A stretch of DNA of 64,000 nucleotides, from positions 124,001 to 188,000 of the forward strand of contig NZ_JACFPL010000003.1 of the NCBI RefSeq assembly GCF_016102005.1. Reading direction: 5' to 3'. This DNA is from Bifidobacterium choladohabitans. Lineage in GTDB: Bacteria > Actinomycetota > Actinomycetes > Actinomycetales > Bifidobacteriaceae. Shown here piece by piece: positions 40,307 through 49,695 of the stretch. Below the pieces are notes generated by a model. That model did not search any database, had not been told where the DNA came from, and worked only from the letters and a program-made list of their open reading frames with translations. Position 1 is the first letter of the stretch. Each line of letters starts with the position of its first letter. The position numbers and the translations under genes are program-made.

Positions 40307-42580
40307 TTATGGTTGCACCGCGGCATCCTTGATAAAGCCGAAATAGGCATTCAAGGCTCGGGCTGTGGGAGTGTCATTGCGGTGCATCAGTGCCAGCGGA
40401 GCCCCTTCGAACAACACCTTGCCGCCCGCGCTTCCGGCTCCTGGGCCCATATCGATCACCCAGTCGGCCTGGCCGATGAAGCGCAGGTTATGTTCTATGA
40501 CGATGATAGTGAGTCCTTTGTTGGTGATGAGTTTATGTAGGAGCGCAATCTGCTGCAGGATATTGGATTCATGCAGGCCGCTGGTAGGCTCATCCAAAAT
40601 CAGGGTCTCATGAATTCCCTCCTTGAGTAGTCTGGCCAGCTTGAGGCGTTGCAGCTCACCGCCCGAGAGCGTATCAAGAGCCTGCCCAACGGATAGGTAA
40701 GACAGACCCACATCCTCCAGGGCCTTCATAGCTGGCCCCAGCACTTCACGATATTGGTGCATAGCCTCGCTGGCAGTCAGTTTCAGCACCTGGGCGATGC
40801 TGAGACCACGGTATCTGGCAGACAAGGTCTGCGTTGAATACCTGGTTCCATGGCAGCTTTCGCAGATAGTGCTGGTGTCGCCCATGTAGGCAATATCCAG
40901 GGTGACGACCCCCTTGCCCTTGCAGACCGGACAGGCTCCGGCAGCGTTGAATGAGAAGAGCGAGGGGGACTCGCCTGTGGCCTTGGCAAAGGCCTTACGC
41001 AGCGGGTCGAAGACACCCAAGTAGGTCAACAGGTTGGAGCGTCCGCTGGTCTTGATTGGTTTCTGATCCAGGAGTAAGGCCTCATGTTGAGCCATGAAGC
41101 CTTCCTTAATAATGGTGCTCTTACCTGAGCCGGCCACCCCGGTCACCACAGTCAGCATTTGCCGGGGTATCTTGGCGTGGGCTTCTCTGACGTTGTGGGC
41201 AGTGACCTTGTCTATTGTATAGAAGCCATGCGAAGGCACCGATGGTTCATTTACCACGCCTGGATCTCCCAGGGCTCTGCCAGTTGCTGTGCCGCTTCTC
41301 AGCAGAGACTGATAGTTCCCTTCAAAGACGATCCGTCCGCCTTCACTGCCTGCCCCTGGCCCCATATCGACGATATGGTCCGCAATGGCGATGAGCTCGG
41401 GGTCATGATCCACGATCACTACCGTATTGCCCTTGTCTCGCAAGCCCTCAAAGATTTTCTTGATCCCAGTCAGGTCATGGGGGTGCAAGCCAACGCTTGG
41501 CTCATCGAAGATGTATAGGACGTCATTCAAGGGGCTGTTCAGGCAGTTGGCGATTTTCAGACGCTGTCCCTCTCCTCCGGAAAGTGTGGAGGTGCCACGC
41601 TCCAAACTCAAGTAGCCCAGACCCACCGTTATCAGATTGGCTATCTTGCGTTTCAAGTCCTGCAGAATGGTCTCAGTCTGATCGTCATGAATCTTTCCAA
41701 GCCATTCCTGGAGGTCTGCCACGCTCATGGCGGAGCAGTCAGCTATGTTCAGTCCGCGGATCCTGGCTGAGCGCACCTTGGCGTTGACTCTGGCCCCCTG
41801 GCAGTCGGGGCACTGGGTGATTCGCGTAACCTCCTCCAGCTCATGCTGGTACTTGTCGTTGCTCTGGTTGATGAAGGTCTTGGTGATCCTGGGCACCAAT
41901 CCCTCATACATGGCTGTCTTGTGCCAGTTGGGGCCAGGGTGTGCCGGTTTTTGCCTCTTGCCGTAGAGCAGGAAGTCGAGGTCATCTCTGTCCCACTCCT
42001 GTAGGGGCAGGTCGTTGTCAAAATAACCTGAATCCGTATACCTGGTCAGCCTCCAGCCGCCTGGCTGGAAGGTGGGAAAGTAGATGGCTCCCTGGTTCAG
42101 CGAGAGATCCATGTTGAGCAGGCGATCAAGCACCAGAGTGCGCACAGTTCCGAGTCCCTGGCAGATCGGGCACATCCCCGCAGGATTGTTGAAGGAATAT
42201 GTCATGGAGTACCCGATGAAGGGCTGGGCCATACGGGAGAACAGCAGGCGCAGGGCAGTGTAGATATCAGTATAGGTGCCTACGGTTGAGCGAGCATTGC
42301 CCGAGAGCTGCTTTTGGGTTACGACAATGGAGAAGGGCAGGTTGTCGATTCGGGCGACTTCCGCAGGCTCATACTTGGGCAGGAGCTGCTGAATGTAGGA
42401 GCTGTAGCTGCGATTGATCATGCGCTGTGATTCGGCTGCCAGCGTGGAAAACACAAGAGACGACTTTCCTGAACCCGACAGGCCGGTGACCACGGTGATG
42501 GCCCGCTTTGGTATGGCCAGCGAGACTTGCTTGAGGTTGTGCGTGGAGGCCCGATCAATAAGAATGCACTCGGTCCTCAT
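40307..42580 (-). CDS. UvrA-like ABC ATPase (short form, drug-resistance/repair type)
   Basis: The 757-residue protein has two ABC domains. Walker A motifs are GLSGSGKSS (Lys39) and GVAGSGKST (about residue 485). Signatures are LSGGEGQRLKIAN and LSGGELQRLKLAR, and the Walker B sites are IFDEPSVGLHP and ILDEPTSGLHE. CPxC zinc pairs include CPICQGLG, CPDCQGAR and CPVCKGKG. It is about 180 residues shorter than housekeeping UvrA. The gap is in the first half, where the UvrB-binding domain belongs. Proteins like this (UvrA2/DrrC type) often accompany drug-resistance genes. It overlaps the marR gene by four bases. Confidence 0.87.
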   Translation of the reverse strand: MRTECILIDRASTHNLKQVSLAIPKRAITVVTGLSGSGKSSLVFSTLAAESQRMINRSYSSYIQQLLPKYEPAEVARIDNLPFSIVVTQKQLSGNARSTVGTYTDIYTALRLLFSRMAQPFIGYSMTYSFNNPAGMCPICQGLGTVRTLVLDRLLNMDLSLNQGAIYFPTFQPGGWRLTRYTDSGYFDNDLPLQEWDRDDLDFLLYGKRQKPAHPGPNWHKTAMYEGLVPRITKTFINQSNDKYQHELEEVTRITQCPDCQGARVNAKVRSARIRGLNIADCSAMSVADLQEWLGKIHDDQTETILQDLKRKIANLITVGLGYLSLERGTSTLSGGEGQRLKIANCLNSPLNDVLYIFDEPSVGLHPHDLTGIKKIFEGLRDKGNTVVIVDHDPELIAIADHIVDMGPGAGSEGGRIVFEGNYQSLLRSGTATGRALGDPGVVNEPSVPSHGFYTIDKVTAHNVREAHAKIPRQMLTVVTGVAGSGKSTIIKEGFMAQHEALLLDQKPIKTSGRSNLLTYLGVFDPLRKAFAKATGESPSLFSFNAAGACPVCKGKGVVTLDIAYMGDTSTICESCHGTRYSTQTLSARYRGLSIAQVLKLTASEAMHQYREVLGPAMKALEDVGLSYLSVGQALDTLSGGELQRLKLARLLKEGIHETLILDEPTSGLHESNILQQIALLHKLITNKGLTIIVIEHNLRFIGQADWVIDMGPGAGSAGGKVLFEGAPLALMHRNDTPTARALNAYFGFIKDAAVQP

Positions 42581-43014
42581 TGGGCGACTCGCTCCTGGCG
42601 TAGCTTGTTGATAAGCCTGTTGGCAAGAGTAGCGAACTCTTCCTGTTCGTCTTTGGACCAGACCTGTCGGGCATCTTCCTCAAGGGTTTTATGCTGTTGA
42701 TCGATGATGTCAAGCATGTCCCGGCCATCCTGGGTCAGATTGGTCTCCAGCTCTCGCCGGTCGTGGGCGTCAGGCACCTGCCTGATGTATCCGAGATCGC
42801 GCAGAGTGCTGAGGTTCTTGGAGACCTTGGATCGGGTTATGCCGAGTCGCTGACCAATCTGTGAGGGCGTGGACGCTCCTGTGCGCAGAACGGTGAGGAT
42901 GTCGAACTGTTGCCAGGTGATGTTCCCCGGGTTGACCCTGTTGCGCTCTGCTACGAATTCGCACTGCAGATACATGAGAGCATCGTAGAGGGAGGACGGA
43001 TTATTTGATTTCAT
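42577..43014 (-). CDS. MarR-family transcriptional regulator of the UvrA-like gene
   Basis: From ATG 43014 the protein is 145 residues, the usual MarR length. It has the winged helix TPSQIGQRLGITRSKVSKNL and the DRRELETNLTQDGRDML wing. A longer frame reaches 43233, but its extra 73 residues are unlike the family. The -10 TATAAT sits about 12 bases before the ATG at 43014, which makes a nearly leaderless transcript the best reading. It is followed by the UvrA-like gene with a 4-base overlap, so the regulator and ATPase form a self-controlled unit. Confidence 0.8.
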   Translation of the reverse strand: MKSNNPSSLYDALMYLQCEFVAERNRVNPGNITWQQFDILTVLRTGASTPSQIGQRLGITRSKVSKNLSTLRDLGYIRQVPDAHDRRELETNLTQDGRDMLDIIDQQHKTLEEDARQVWSKDEQEEFATLANRLINKLRQERVAQ

Positions 43015-43043
43015 TATAGAAACTATATTATATCGGAAACTAT
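43015..43043 (-). promoter_or_regulatory. Promoter and candidate operator of marR-uvrA-like operon
   Basis: TATAAT at 43032-43027 (minus strand) is flanked by two copies of GAAACTAT (43019-43026 and 43036-43043, plus-strand sense), 17 bases apart. TATAG-AAA-CTATA (43015-43027) is an inverted repeat overlapping the expected start of transcription. The spacing puts both on similar faces of the helix, as expected for autorepression. Confidence 0.5.
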
Positions 43044-43483
43044 TTATTGCCCGGATAGCTTGCTTTTCTCTGAATTCGTTCTTATCTGACTGTATTGACT
43101 GATGAAGCCACGTCTCAGGAGGTTCAATATTGGCCTTGTGTTGTTGAAAGAGCTTCTTGCATGAGAGTAGGCGTGTGTCTGCCTGGTGGATCCCTTGATG
43201 CGGTTTAGCAATTTTCTCTGTTGGTCGCTCCAAGGTAAAGGAGGTCTGTTGGACTAAAGGCTCATGATTTGTTGACAGCGGCGGTGGGATGGAGTGTCAA
43301 CTTATCATCCTATCAGTATTGCTTAGCCAATCGGCTATGCAGAACGACGATACTGAGGCCTAAATGCTAGGTAAACCAGCATGCCCACCGGTCGGAAAGG
43401 CTGAGCTAAGGCTCTTCTTTTGCTCGAGCCCCCCTCCCCTCGTATTACGGAAGTTGTTGGATGGGTTTCTGTATTTCTTTGAT

Positions 43484-43527
43484 TTGACAGCTGGGCCTTC
43501 TTTGTCAATAATGTAGCATGCTACATT
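43484..43527 (+). promoter_or_regulatory. Promoter with 18-bp palindromic MarR operator
   Basis: TTGACA (43484-43489), a 17-base spacer and AATAAT (43507-43512) make a near-ideal promoter. AATGTAGCATGCTACATT (43510-43527) is a perfect 18-base palindrome that begins inside the -10 box and covers the start site. It directly precedes the marR gene, which fits autorepression relieved by a ligand. Confidence 0.75.
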
Positions 43528-43545
43528 TTAGGGAGGCGGTATCTT

Positions 43546-43995
43546 TTGGAGCTCTCGGAGAAGCGGCCAGAGGGACTGGTCAAAATAGCCAACACCCTGC
43601 TGGAAAAGCACATGAATGAGTGTGTGCGGAGCATCTTTCCCAATCTGACTGGTCCCCAATTTGTCATGGTCTATTACCTGTATGAGCATGAGGGCCTGGA
43701 GGTGACGCAGAAGACGGTGGGCGACAGGTTCCGTTTGAGCCATCCTACGGTTCGGGGAGTTGTCAAACGGCTGGTCAAGGCAGGATGGCTGACGGCAAAG
43801 CCGCAGAGTGATGACCGACGTCAGATGGTTCTTAAGCTCACCGGGCAGGCGCGGAGCGAGCTTGACGCCCACCAGGTCGAGATCCGGCATGTATTAGAGA
43901 CCACGGGCAAGCTTGCCTTGAAAGGGTTCGATGAGCAGGAGAGTAAACAGCTGGTCGGCTACCTGGAACGAATCATTAGAAACATGGAATCCTGA
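43546..43995 (+). CDS. MarR-family regulator of adjacent DHA2 exporter
   Basis: The 149-residue winged-helix regulator has TVGDRFRLSHPTVRGVVKRL as recognition helix region and TAKPQSDDRRQMVLKLT as wing. The start is a TTG at 43546, with GGGAGG nine to ten bases upstream. The gene lies 20 bases after the palindrome and 63 bases before the exporter. It therefore probably represses both genes and responds to a transported compound. The architecture matches MarR-EmrB type drug-sensing pairs. Confidence 0.85.
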   Translation: MELSEKRPEGLVKIANTLLEKHMNECVRSIFPNLTGPQFVMVYYLYEHEGLEVTQKTVGDRFRLSHPTVRGVVKRLVKAGWLTAKPQSDDRRQMVLKLTGQARSELDAHQVEIRHVLETTGKLALKGFDEQESKQLVGYLERIIRNMES

Positions 43996-44058
43996 TCTGC
44001 TTTTAGTTGGATCACGCAGGCTTCGGCCCGAGCCGGTGAAGGACGGAGAGGATGCGGT

Positions 44059-45492
44059 ATGAATAAGGATGGCCGCAAGAGGGAAGGCAGCCAAGGCGGG
44101 GCTGAGGGAAGTCGCACCGCGATGATGGGCACGCTTTTGGCAGGGGCTTTCCTGGCCTTGATGGCGGAGACCTTCCTTAACAATGCTCTGCCCACCATTA
44201 TGGCGGAATTCCATGTGTCCCAATCCACTGCTCAGTGGCTGAGCACCTCCTATCTGCTGGTGGTGGGGCTGATGATACCCGTATCGGCTTGGGTGTTTTC
44301 CAACTTCCGGTCCAAGCACACCTTCATGGCCATGATGGCTATTTTCCTGACTGGCTCCCTGGTCTGTGTCTTTTCCGAAGGGCATTTCCCGCTGCTGTTG
44401 GCGGGCAGAATCATCCAGGCCATAGCCGCCGGATCGCTGATGCCTTTCATTCAGAATGTGGTGCTGCTGCTTTTCCCGCCGGATAGGCGCGGTGTGGCCC
44501 TGGGCATGGTGGGCCTGGTGGTGGCCTTGGGTCCGACGGTTGGCCCCACGCTCTCGGGGTTTGTTTTGGAGCACTGGTCCTGGAGGGCCTTGTTTGTGCT
44601 GCTTGCTGTCTTGAGCGCCGCGATTCTGGTGGCCTCGTTCTTCCTGGTCTATACGGTCAACCACCAGGTGAGAACTCGGCTGGACGTGCCTTCCGTAGTT
44701 TATTCCTGCCTGGGCTTCGGGCTCATTCTGTACGCCCTGTCGGCCATTGGGGACGCGGGCGGTGCGTCAGTGCTTGACCTGGGATTGCTACTGGCTGGTG
44801 TGCTGGTAGTAATCCTGTTCTGTCGGCGTCAGCTGCATCTGAAGTCTCCGCTGGTGAATTTGCGTGTTTTCATGAATGCCACCTTCAACCTGACCAGTCT
44901 GCTGAGCACCCTGAGCAACATTGCCATGGTCGGGGTGGAGCTGGTGCTTCCCCTGTACTTGCAGAATACGCGCGGGTCAAGCGCGCTCACCTCTGGTCTG
45001 GTCATGCTGCCGGGAGCCATTGTCATGGGCGTATTCAACCCACTTTCTGGTCTGATCTACCAAAGAATCGGGGCGAGGAGAATCGCCCTTTTGGGATACG
45101 CGGTGCTGCTGACCGGAACCTTGCCGATGATATGGTTCGGCACCACTACCAGTCTTATCGTGATCGCCTCCTGTTATGCTCTGCGCTTGGCAGGAGTGGC
45201 GCTGGTCATGATGACTACTTTCACCGAGGGCATCAACGCACTGCCTACAGAACTCACGGCCCATGGCAACGCGGCTGCCTCGACTGTCCGCCAGGTCGGC
45301 GGTTCACTGGGTACGGCCGTAGCCATGATGATTGTGACCATCGGCACTCAGCGCGGCAGTCTCAGCGGAGCCACGTCAGCCCAGGCACTCGACCAGGGCT
45401 ACCAATGGGCCTTCATCTTCCTTATGCTCGTAGCCCTAATCGGTCTATGCAGCTCTTTCTTCCTTAAACCGAATAGAACTGCGACTGAGTAA
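44059..45492 (+). CDS. MFS drug exporter, DHA2 (EmrB/QacA) family
   Basis: The 477-residue, 14-segment-type proton antiporter has QSTAQWLSTSYLLVVGLMIP in helix 2, and GLVVALGPTVGPTLSGFVL as motif C, the mark of drug:H+ antiporters. The N-terminal 20 residues are basic and cytoplasmic. It is cotranscribed with the upstream marR gene, which implies inducible export of a toxic compound. Substrate specificity cannot be read from the sequence. The other DHA2 exporter in this window (3073-4545) has no such regulator. Confidence 0.88.
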   Translation: MNKDGRKREGSQGGAEGSRTAMMGTLLAGAFLALMAETFLNNALPTIMAEFHVSQSTAQWLSTSYLLVVGLMIPVSAWVFSNFRSKHTFMAMMAIFLTGSLVCVFSEGHFPLLLAGRIIQAIAAGSLMPFIQNVVLLLFPPDRRGVALGMVGLVVALGPTVGPTLSGFVLEHWSWRALFVLLAVLSAAILVASFFLVYTVNHQVRTRLDVPSVVYSCLGFGLILYALSAIGDAGGASVLDLGLLLAGVLVVILFCRRQLHLKSPLVNLRVFMNATFNLTSLLSTLSNIAMVGVELVLPLYLQNTRGSSALTSGLVMLPGAIVMGVFNPLSGLIYQRIGARRIALLGYAVLLTGTLPMIWFGTTTSLIVIASCYALRLAGVALVMMTTFTEGINALPTELTAHGNAAASTVRQVGGSLGTAVAMMIVTIGTQRGSLSGATSAQALDQGYQWAFIFLMLVALIGLCSSFFLKPNRTATE

Positions 45493-46068
45493 GAAAGGTG
45501 TCTTTTCGCTTTCAAAGCAGGGACCGTTGCTGACATCGATTGGCTCATGATGCCAACGAGCAGGGATACAGGCATCGGTCATAATTTGATACTTAAAAAG
45601 GTATGACGCTTATTTAGATGTACGAAATGGAAATTGATATGATGCCGATCATTACATTTGCAGATCGTATAACCTTCAGTCTGCTGTGGATGCACTCAGC
45701 GCTCAGACCAGAAGAGGCGCCTATCAGCCTGTCCAGGAAGCGACCGGTGATTCGCTTAAGTAAGATCACCCGTCGCAAAGATCTATGTGTGCCAACTTGT
45801 AGCTGGTGACGGGGCTGAGCGTATCCTCTCTCGCATTTGCCGTAAGTCTTCAACGGCATGGCCTTGAACTTTCTTTGTCTCGCTCTGCTCGCAGCGTCTT
45901 GTCGTCTCCAGACATCCCTGTCTTGCCAAGTACTTAGGTGATCAGGCGCCTTATCGTAACAAGACCGCCTAGCTCGCTATAGTAAACGACCTGCTAAGAC
46001 CAGACAAAGTGGAAAGGAACAGGATAGACAGCGAAAAGGATGGTGATGCCGAAATTGCGCATACAAAA
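45493..46068. other. Gene-poor region downstream of the exporter
   Basis: No convincing gene is visible in 576 bases. A minus-strand frame stays open for about 120 codons (45985-45614) but has an ATG only at 45859, no ribosome-binding site, and no recognised motif, so it may be a decayed gene. The stretch lies next to tRNA-Ser, a common integration site, but I find no integrase or attachment repeat. Confidence 0.4.
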
Positions 46069-46096
46069 AGAGTCTTGGGTCACTGTCCAAGACTCT
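46069..46096 (-). terminator. Intrinsic terminator of tRNA-Ser
   Basis: AGAGTCTTGG (46069-46078) pairs perfectly with CCAAGACTCT (46087-46096). On the minus strand the stem is followed by TTTTT, two bases after the tRNA's encoded CCA end. Confidence 0.88.
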
Positions 46097-46098
46097 GC

Positions 46099-46186
46099 TG
46101 GCGGAGGATACGAGATTCGAACTCGTGAGGGCGTGAACCCAACACGCTTTCCAAGCGTGCGCCATAGACCACTAGGCGAATCCTCC
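46099..46186 (-). tRNA. tRNA-Ser (anticodon GGA)
   Basis: The 88-base gene has a seven-base-pair acceptor stem (GGAGGAT with ATCCTCC), discriminator G and an encoded CCA. The anticodon stem CACGC/GCGTG closes a loop TTGGAAA with anticodon GGA, and a long variable arm (type II) follows, as in Ser tRNAs. The T arm reads ACGAGTTCGAATCTCGT. It reads UCC and UCU serine codons. Confidence 0.95.
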
Positions 46187-46250
46187 AAGGCTGCAATGAA
46201 CGGGGCCGTAGCCTACGTGACCCTGATCAAGGCAACTAGGAAATAGTAAC

Positions 46251-46305
46251 ACAGGGCGGGGATTGCAGGCCAGTCCAGACGTGTCGCCGACAATTCCCGC
46301 CCTGT
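46251..46305 (-). terminator. Terminator of katA
   Basis: A 15-base stem (46251-46265 with 46291-46305, one G-T wobble, 25-base loop) lies eight bases downstream of the catalase stop. A TTACTATTT tail follows on the minus strand. Confidence 0.65.
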
Positions 46306-46312
46306 TCCTGTG

Positions 46313-47755
46313 TTACTTGATCTGATCCATGGAAAGGCCAAGAGCTTCGGCCACGCGCTGGCCGTAGTCGGGGTCAGCCTGGTAGAACTGCCTGGTCTCG
46401 AGAACCTGGATCTCCTGGTCATCGACGGATCCCAGGGTGTTCTTGATGGTCTGGATCAGGCGGTCCTTCTCTTCCGGGCTCATCAGCCTGTAGAGACGGC
46501 CGGCTGCGGAATAGTAGTCCTTGTCATAGGGGCGGGAGTATTCGGTCTGCCCTTGGACGGCATCGCTGTGCATTTTGGCATCGTTGTCTTCCACGGGGCC
46601 GCCCTTGCTGTTGGGCTCGTAGTTGACCGATCCATCCTGACCCTGGGACATGAAACCGTCCCGCTCGTAGTTGTGGACCTCGCTGACCGGGCGGTTGATG
46701 GGCAGCTGTTCGTAGTTGGCGCCCAGACGGTAGCGCTCAGCATCCTTGTACCCGAACAGGCGGCCCTGCAGCAGCTTGTCGGGCGAGGGCTCGATGCCTG
46801 GAACGAAGTTGGCGGGGGAGAAGGCGGCTTCCTCTACATCATCAAAGTAGTTGGTCGGGTTGGTATCCAGCACGAACTCGCCTATCTCAATGCGCGGATA
46901 GTCCTTCTTGGAGACAACCTTGGTCACGTCGAAGATATCGTCCTTGTAGTCCAGTCCCTCCTGGTAAGGCAGGATCTGCACGCAGACCTTCCACTTGGGG
47001 TAGTCGCCCCTGTCGATGGCATCGTAAAGATCATGCAGGAGGAAGTCCGTGTCCTCGGAGGCGACCTTGGCAGCAGTCTCGTCGGTCATGTTCTTCACGC
47101 CCTGCTCGCTCAGGAAGTGGTACTTGACCCAGAACTGTTCACCCTTCGCATTGACCCACTTGAAGGTGTGGCTTCCGTAGCCGTTCATGTTCCGGTAGCT
47201 GGCCGGGTTGCCCCTGTCGCCCATCAGATAAGTCACCTGGTGGACAGACTCGGGGGAGTGGGACCAGAAGTCCCACTGCATCTCCTGGCTGCGTAGGTGT
47301 GTGGCCGGGTCCCGCTTCTGCGAGTGGATGAAGTCGGGGAACTTCAGGGGGTCGTTGACGAAGAATACGGGGGTGTTGTTGCCCACCACGTCGTAGTTGC
47401 CTTCCTGCGTGTAGAAGCGCAGGGCGAAGCCACGCACGTCGCGCAGGGTGTCGGGATAGCCGGATTCGCCGGCCACCTGGGAGAAGCGCAGCAGGACGGG
47501 CGTCGTCTTGCCTGCTCCGTTGAATACGTCGGCCTTGGTGTAGGCGCTCATGTCCTTGGTCAAGGTGAAGGTTCCCTTGGCTCCGGCTCCCTTGGCGTGG
47601 ACTACGCGCTCTGGTATGCGCTCGCGGTTGAAGTGGGCCAGCTTTTCGAGGAGCTGGTAGTCCTGCATGAGGATGGGCCCCCGGGTGCCCGCTGTCTGGC
47701 TATGGTTGTTGTCTGCCCAGGGCTGCCCTTCGTTGGTAGTAAGTTTGTCGTTCAT
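46313..47755 (-). CDS. katA: Heme catalase (small-subunit clade)
   Basis: The 480-residue enzyme disproportionates hydrogen peroxide. The distal catalytic His53 sits in [13 protein letters not shown], Asn126 in [17 protein letters not shown], and the proximal heme-ligand Tyr in [14 protein letters not shown]. The [18 protein letters not shown] stretch is the family signature. Length and the missing flavodoxin domain place it among small-subunit (clade 3) catalases, which often bind NADPH. GAGGAA lies ten bases before the ATG. Most bifidobacteria lack catalase, so aerotolerance of this strain is likely. The neighbours mntH and mntR point to peroxide and manganese homeostasis. Confidence 0.95.
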   Translation of the reverse strand: MNDKLTTNEGQPWADNNHSQTAGTRGPILMQDYQLLEKLAHFNRERIPERVVHAKGAGAKGTFTLTKDMSAYTKADVFNGAGKTTPVLLRFSQVAGESGYPDTLRDVRGFALRFYTQEGNYDVVGNNTPVFFVNDPLKFPDFIHSQKRDPATHLRSQEMQWDFWSHSPESVHQVTYLMGDRGNPASYRNMNGYGSHTFKWVNAKGEQFWVKYHFLSEQGVKNMTDETAAKVASEDTDFLLHDLYDAIDRGDYPKWKVCVQILPYQEGLDYKDDIFDVTKVVSKKDYPRIEIGEFVLDTNPTNYFDDVEEAAFSPANFVPGIEPSPDKLLQGRLFGYKDAERYRLGANYEQLPINRPVSEVHNYERDGFMSQGQDGSVNYEPNSKGGPVEDNDAKMHSDAVQGQTEYSRPYDKDYYSAAGRLYRLMSPEEKDRLIQTIKNTLGSVDDQEIQVLETRQFYQADPDYGQRVAEALGLSMDQIK

Positions 47756-48011
47756 GTCTGCTCGATTCCTCTGACACCTATGATTTTCGCGATTGACGGT
47801 CCCATGCGAGCCAGGTCTGCGACCCAGCTCCTGGTCGACTGTCCGGTCGCTGATGGCAGGACTCTTGATAAAATCCTGCTATTCTCCACCGTATCTGACT
47901 GGGGATTGAGTTGGTGGATATGCGCGCTGAGCGAGAGTCAGATATGTCACTAATCGAGCAAGATGCTCATGACGACGAAGAGTGACGTGTCTGTTGCGGG
48001 CGGAATTACAA
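47756..48011. promoter_or_regulatory. katA upstream region with inverted repeats
   Basis: TATCTGACT (47892-47900) recurs as its exact reverse complement AGTCAGATA (47936-47944), and GCAGGA/TCCTGC (47856-47861 with 47874-47879) lies between it and katA. Such paired sites could bind a peroxide- or metal-responsive regulator. No clear promoter hexamers are seen. Confidence 0.35.
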
Positions 48012-48060
48012 GAGAGCCGCCGGCACTGCCTTATTCAATCGGCAAATGGCGGCGGCTCTC
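48012..48060 (-). terminator. Terminator of mntH
   Basis: GAGAGCCGCCG (48012-48022) pairs perfectly with CGGCGGCTCTC (48050-48060) around a 27-base loop, 17 bases past the mntH stop. The tail TTGTAATT is only moderately T-rich. Confidence 0.6.
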
Positions 48061-48076
48061 ATCAGAGCACCTGTGC

Positions 48077-49519
48077 TCAGAGCAGCTGTATAAGTTCTCC
48101 CACATCCTGGATGACCAGCTGGAGGTTGAGCCCCGTCAGGACCGCCACCACAATCCAGGCCAGGAAGGCCATCCATCGAGGGTTGGCGTACTTGCCCATG
48201 ATCTTCTTGGAGGAGGTGAACCAGACCAGGGGGATCATGGATATGGGCAGGGCCACGCACAGGAAGACCTGGGAGTAGACCAGCAGACTATCCAGGGCGG
48301 ACTCCTTGCCGCCGAAGGCGATGGTGCAGATCAGCACGGGGATGATGGAGATCACACGGGTGACCAGCCTGCGCAGCCAGAGAGGAATCCTCATGCGGAT
48401 GAAGCCCTCCATGACGATCTGTCCAGTCAGAGTGCCGGTGATGGTCGAGTTCTGGCCCGAGGCCAGCAGGGCTACGGCGAAGAGGGTGGAGAGCAGACCG
48501 GAGGCGACCGGACCGGCGATGGTCTTGTCGCCAAGGGCGTTGTAGAGGGCGGTGAAGGTATCCAGCCCTTCGCCGTGTCCGAAGAACATGGCCGCACCCA
48601 GCATCAGCAGCAGGCAGTTGACCACGAAGGCGGCGGACAGCTGGATGTTGGAATCCCAGGTGGCGAAGCGGACAGCGTTGGCAACCTGACGGTCGTCGCT
48701 CCGGTCGAAGTCGCGGGTCTGGACGATGGATGAGTGCAGATAGAGGTTATGAGGCATGACCGTGGCGCCCACGATGCCCAGAGCCATGGTCAGCTGGCCG
48801 TTGCCCAGGATGGCCTTGTCAGGGATGAAGCCGCGGAAGACCGCGGGCATGTCGGGCCTGGCAAGGAAGACCTCGTAGAGGAATACCGCCATGATGACCA
48901 GAATCAGGGTGGCCACGATGGCCTCGATGCGTCGGAAGCCGATCTTGGTCAGCAGCAGGAGGATGAGCACGTCCAGCACGGTCAGCGTCACGCCCAGGAT
49001 CAGTGGAATGCCGAAGAGCAGCTTCAGGGCGATCGCTCCGCCGATCACCTCGGCGATGTCGGTGGCCATCACAGCCAGCTCCGTGCAGATCCAGAGGGCG
49101 AAGCTGAGCCGGCGGCTGGTGTGCTGGCGTGTAGCCTGGGCGAGGTCCAGACCGGTCACGATTCCCAGCTTGGCCGACATGTACTGCAGCATCATGGCGA
49201 TCAGGCTGGAGATGAGGATGACGCTCATGAGCAGGTAGCCATACTGGGCGCCGCCGCCGATGGAGGTGATCCAGTTGCCCGGGTCCATGTAACCGACTGC
49301 CACCAGAGCGCCCGGGCCGGAGAAGGCTGCCAGGTTCTTCCAGAAGGAGGAGGTTGAGTTGGGTACGGAGACCGTGGCGTTGATCTCCTCCAGGGAGCGC
49401 CCATTGGCCGTCTCAATGATGGGATGGGATTGGTGCTGCCGACTGGACGGCGGAGTCCTGACTTCGGATCCGGCTGGACTGGTGGACCCTGGGGTGGGTC
49501 GGGTCTGAGTGTTCGGCAT
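48077..49519 (-). CDS. mntH: Nramp-family divalent metal (Mn2+) transporter
   Basis: The 480-residue proton-coupled importer has about 11 helices. The metal-site motifs are present: [14 protein letters not shown] in helix 1 and [17 protein letters not shown] in helix 6. An unusual hydrophilic N-terminus of about 60 residues is rich in Pro, Ser and Thr. The preferred substrate is Mn2+ by family, with Fe2+ possible. It is divergent from the DtxR-family regulator gene, and the region between carries an inverted repeat. Together with katA it suggests a Mn-based oxidative defence. Confidence 0.93.
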   Translation of the reverse strand: MPNTQTRPTPGSTSPAGSEVRTPPSSRQHQSHPIIETANGRSLEEINATVSVPNSTSSFWKNLAAFSGPGALVAVGYMDPGNWITSIGGGAQYGYLLMSVILISSLIAMMLQYMSAKLGIVTGLDLAQATRQHTSRRLSFALWICTELAVMATDIAEVIGGAIALKLLFGIPLILGVTLTVLDVLILLLLTKIGFRRIEAIVATLILVIMAVFLYEVFLARPDMPAVFRGFIPDKAILGNGQLTMALGIVGATVMPHNLYLHSSIVQTRDFDRSDDRQVANAVRFATWDSNIQLSAAFVVNCLLLMLGAAMFFGHGEGLDTFTALYNALGDKTIAGPVASGLLSTLFAVALLASGQNSTITGTLTGQIVMEGFIRMRIPLWLRRLVTRVISIIPVLICTIAFGGKESALDSLLVYSQVFLCVALPISMIPLVWFTSSKKIMGKYANPRWMAFLAWIVVAVLTGLNLQLVIQDVGELIQLL

Positions 49520-49548
49520 GTCACCTTCCTTGATTCTGGACCGTGGCG

Positions 49549-49688
49549 GTCGTGGGGCTGGCTATAGACTTCGACCCTTCGAAGTCTAGTGGCGCTCGAT
49601 GAAGAATACCAGAGGTGATCTGCGACAATCTCAAAATATGCCTGCAGGGGTTGCTCGCGGGTCGTGCCGTGGAGCTGTGCTATAGACT
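49549..49688. promoter_or_regulatory. Divergent mntH/mntR control region with repeats
   Basis: TAGACTTCG and CGAAGTCTA (49565-49573, 49580-49588) form a perfect 9-base inverted repeat 46 bases upstream of mntH, a good candidate metal-repressor box. A near-copy of the sequence before it, CGTGGGGCTGGCTATAGACT, recurs at 49667-49688 as CCGTGGAGCTGTGCTATAGACT. The second TATAGA lies nine bases before the mntR ATG and may be its -10, giving a leaderless transcript. Confidence 0.5.
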
Positions 49689-49695
49689 GTGGAAC

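Noticed and set aside
43015-43233. The 73-residue N-terminal extension of the MarR protein
   Set aside because: It covers the promoter-like TATAAT and the repeats and exceeds the normal MarR length.
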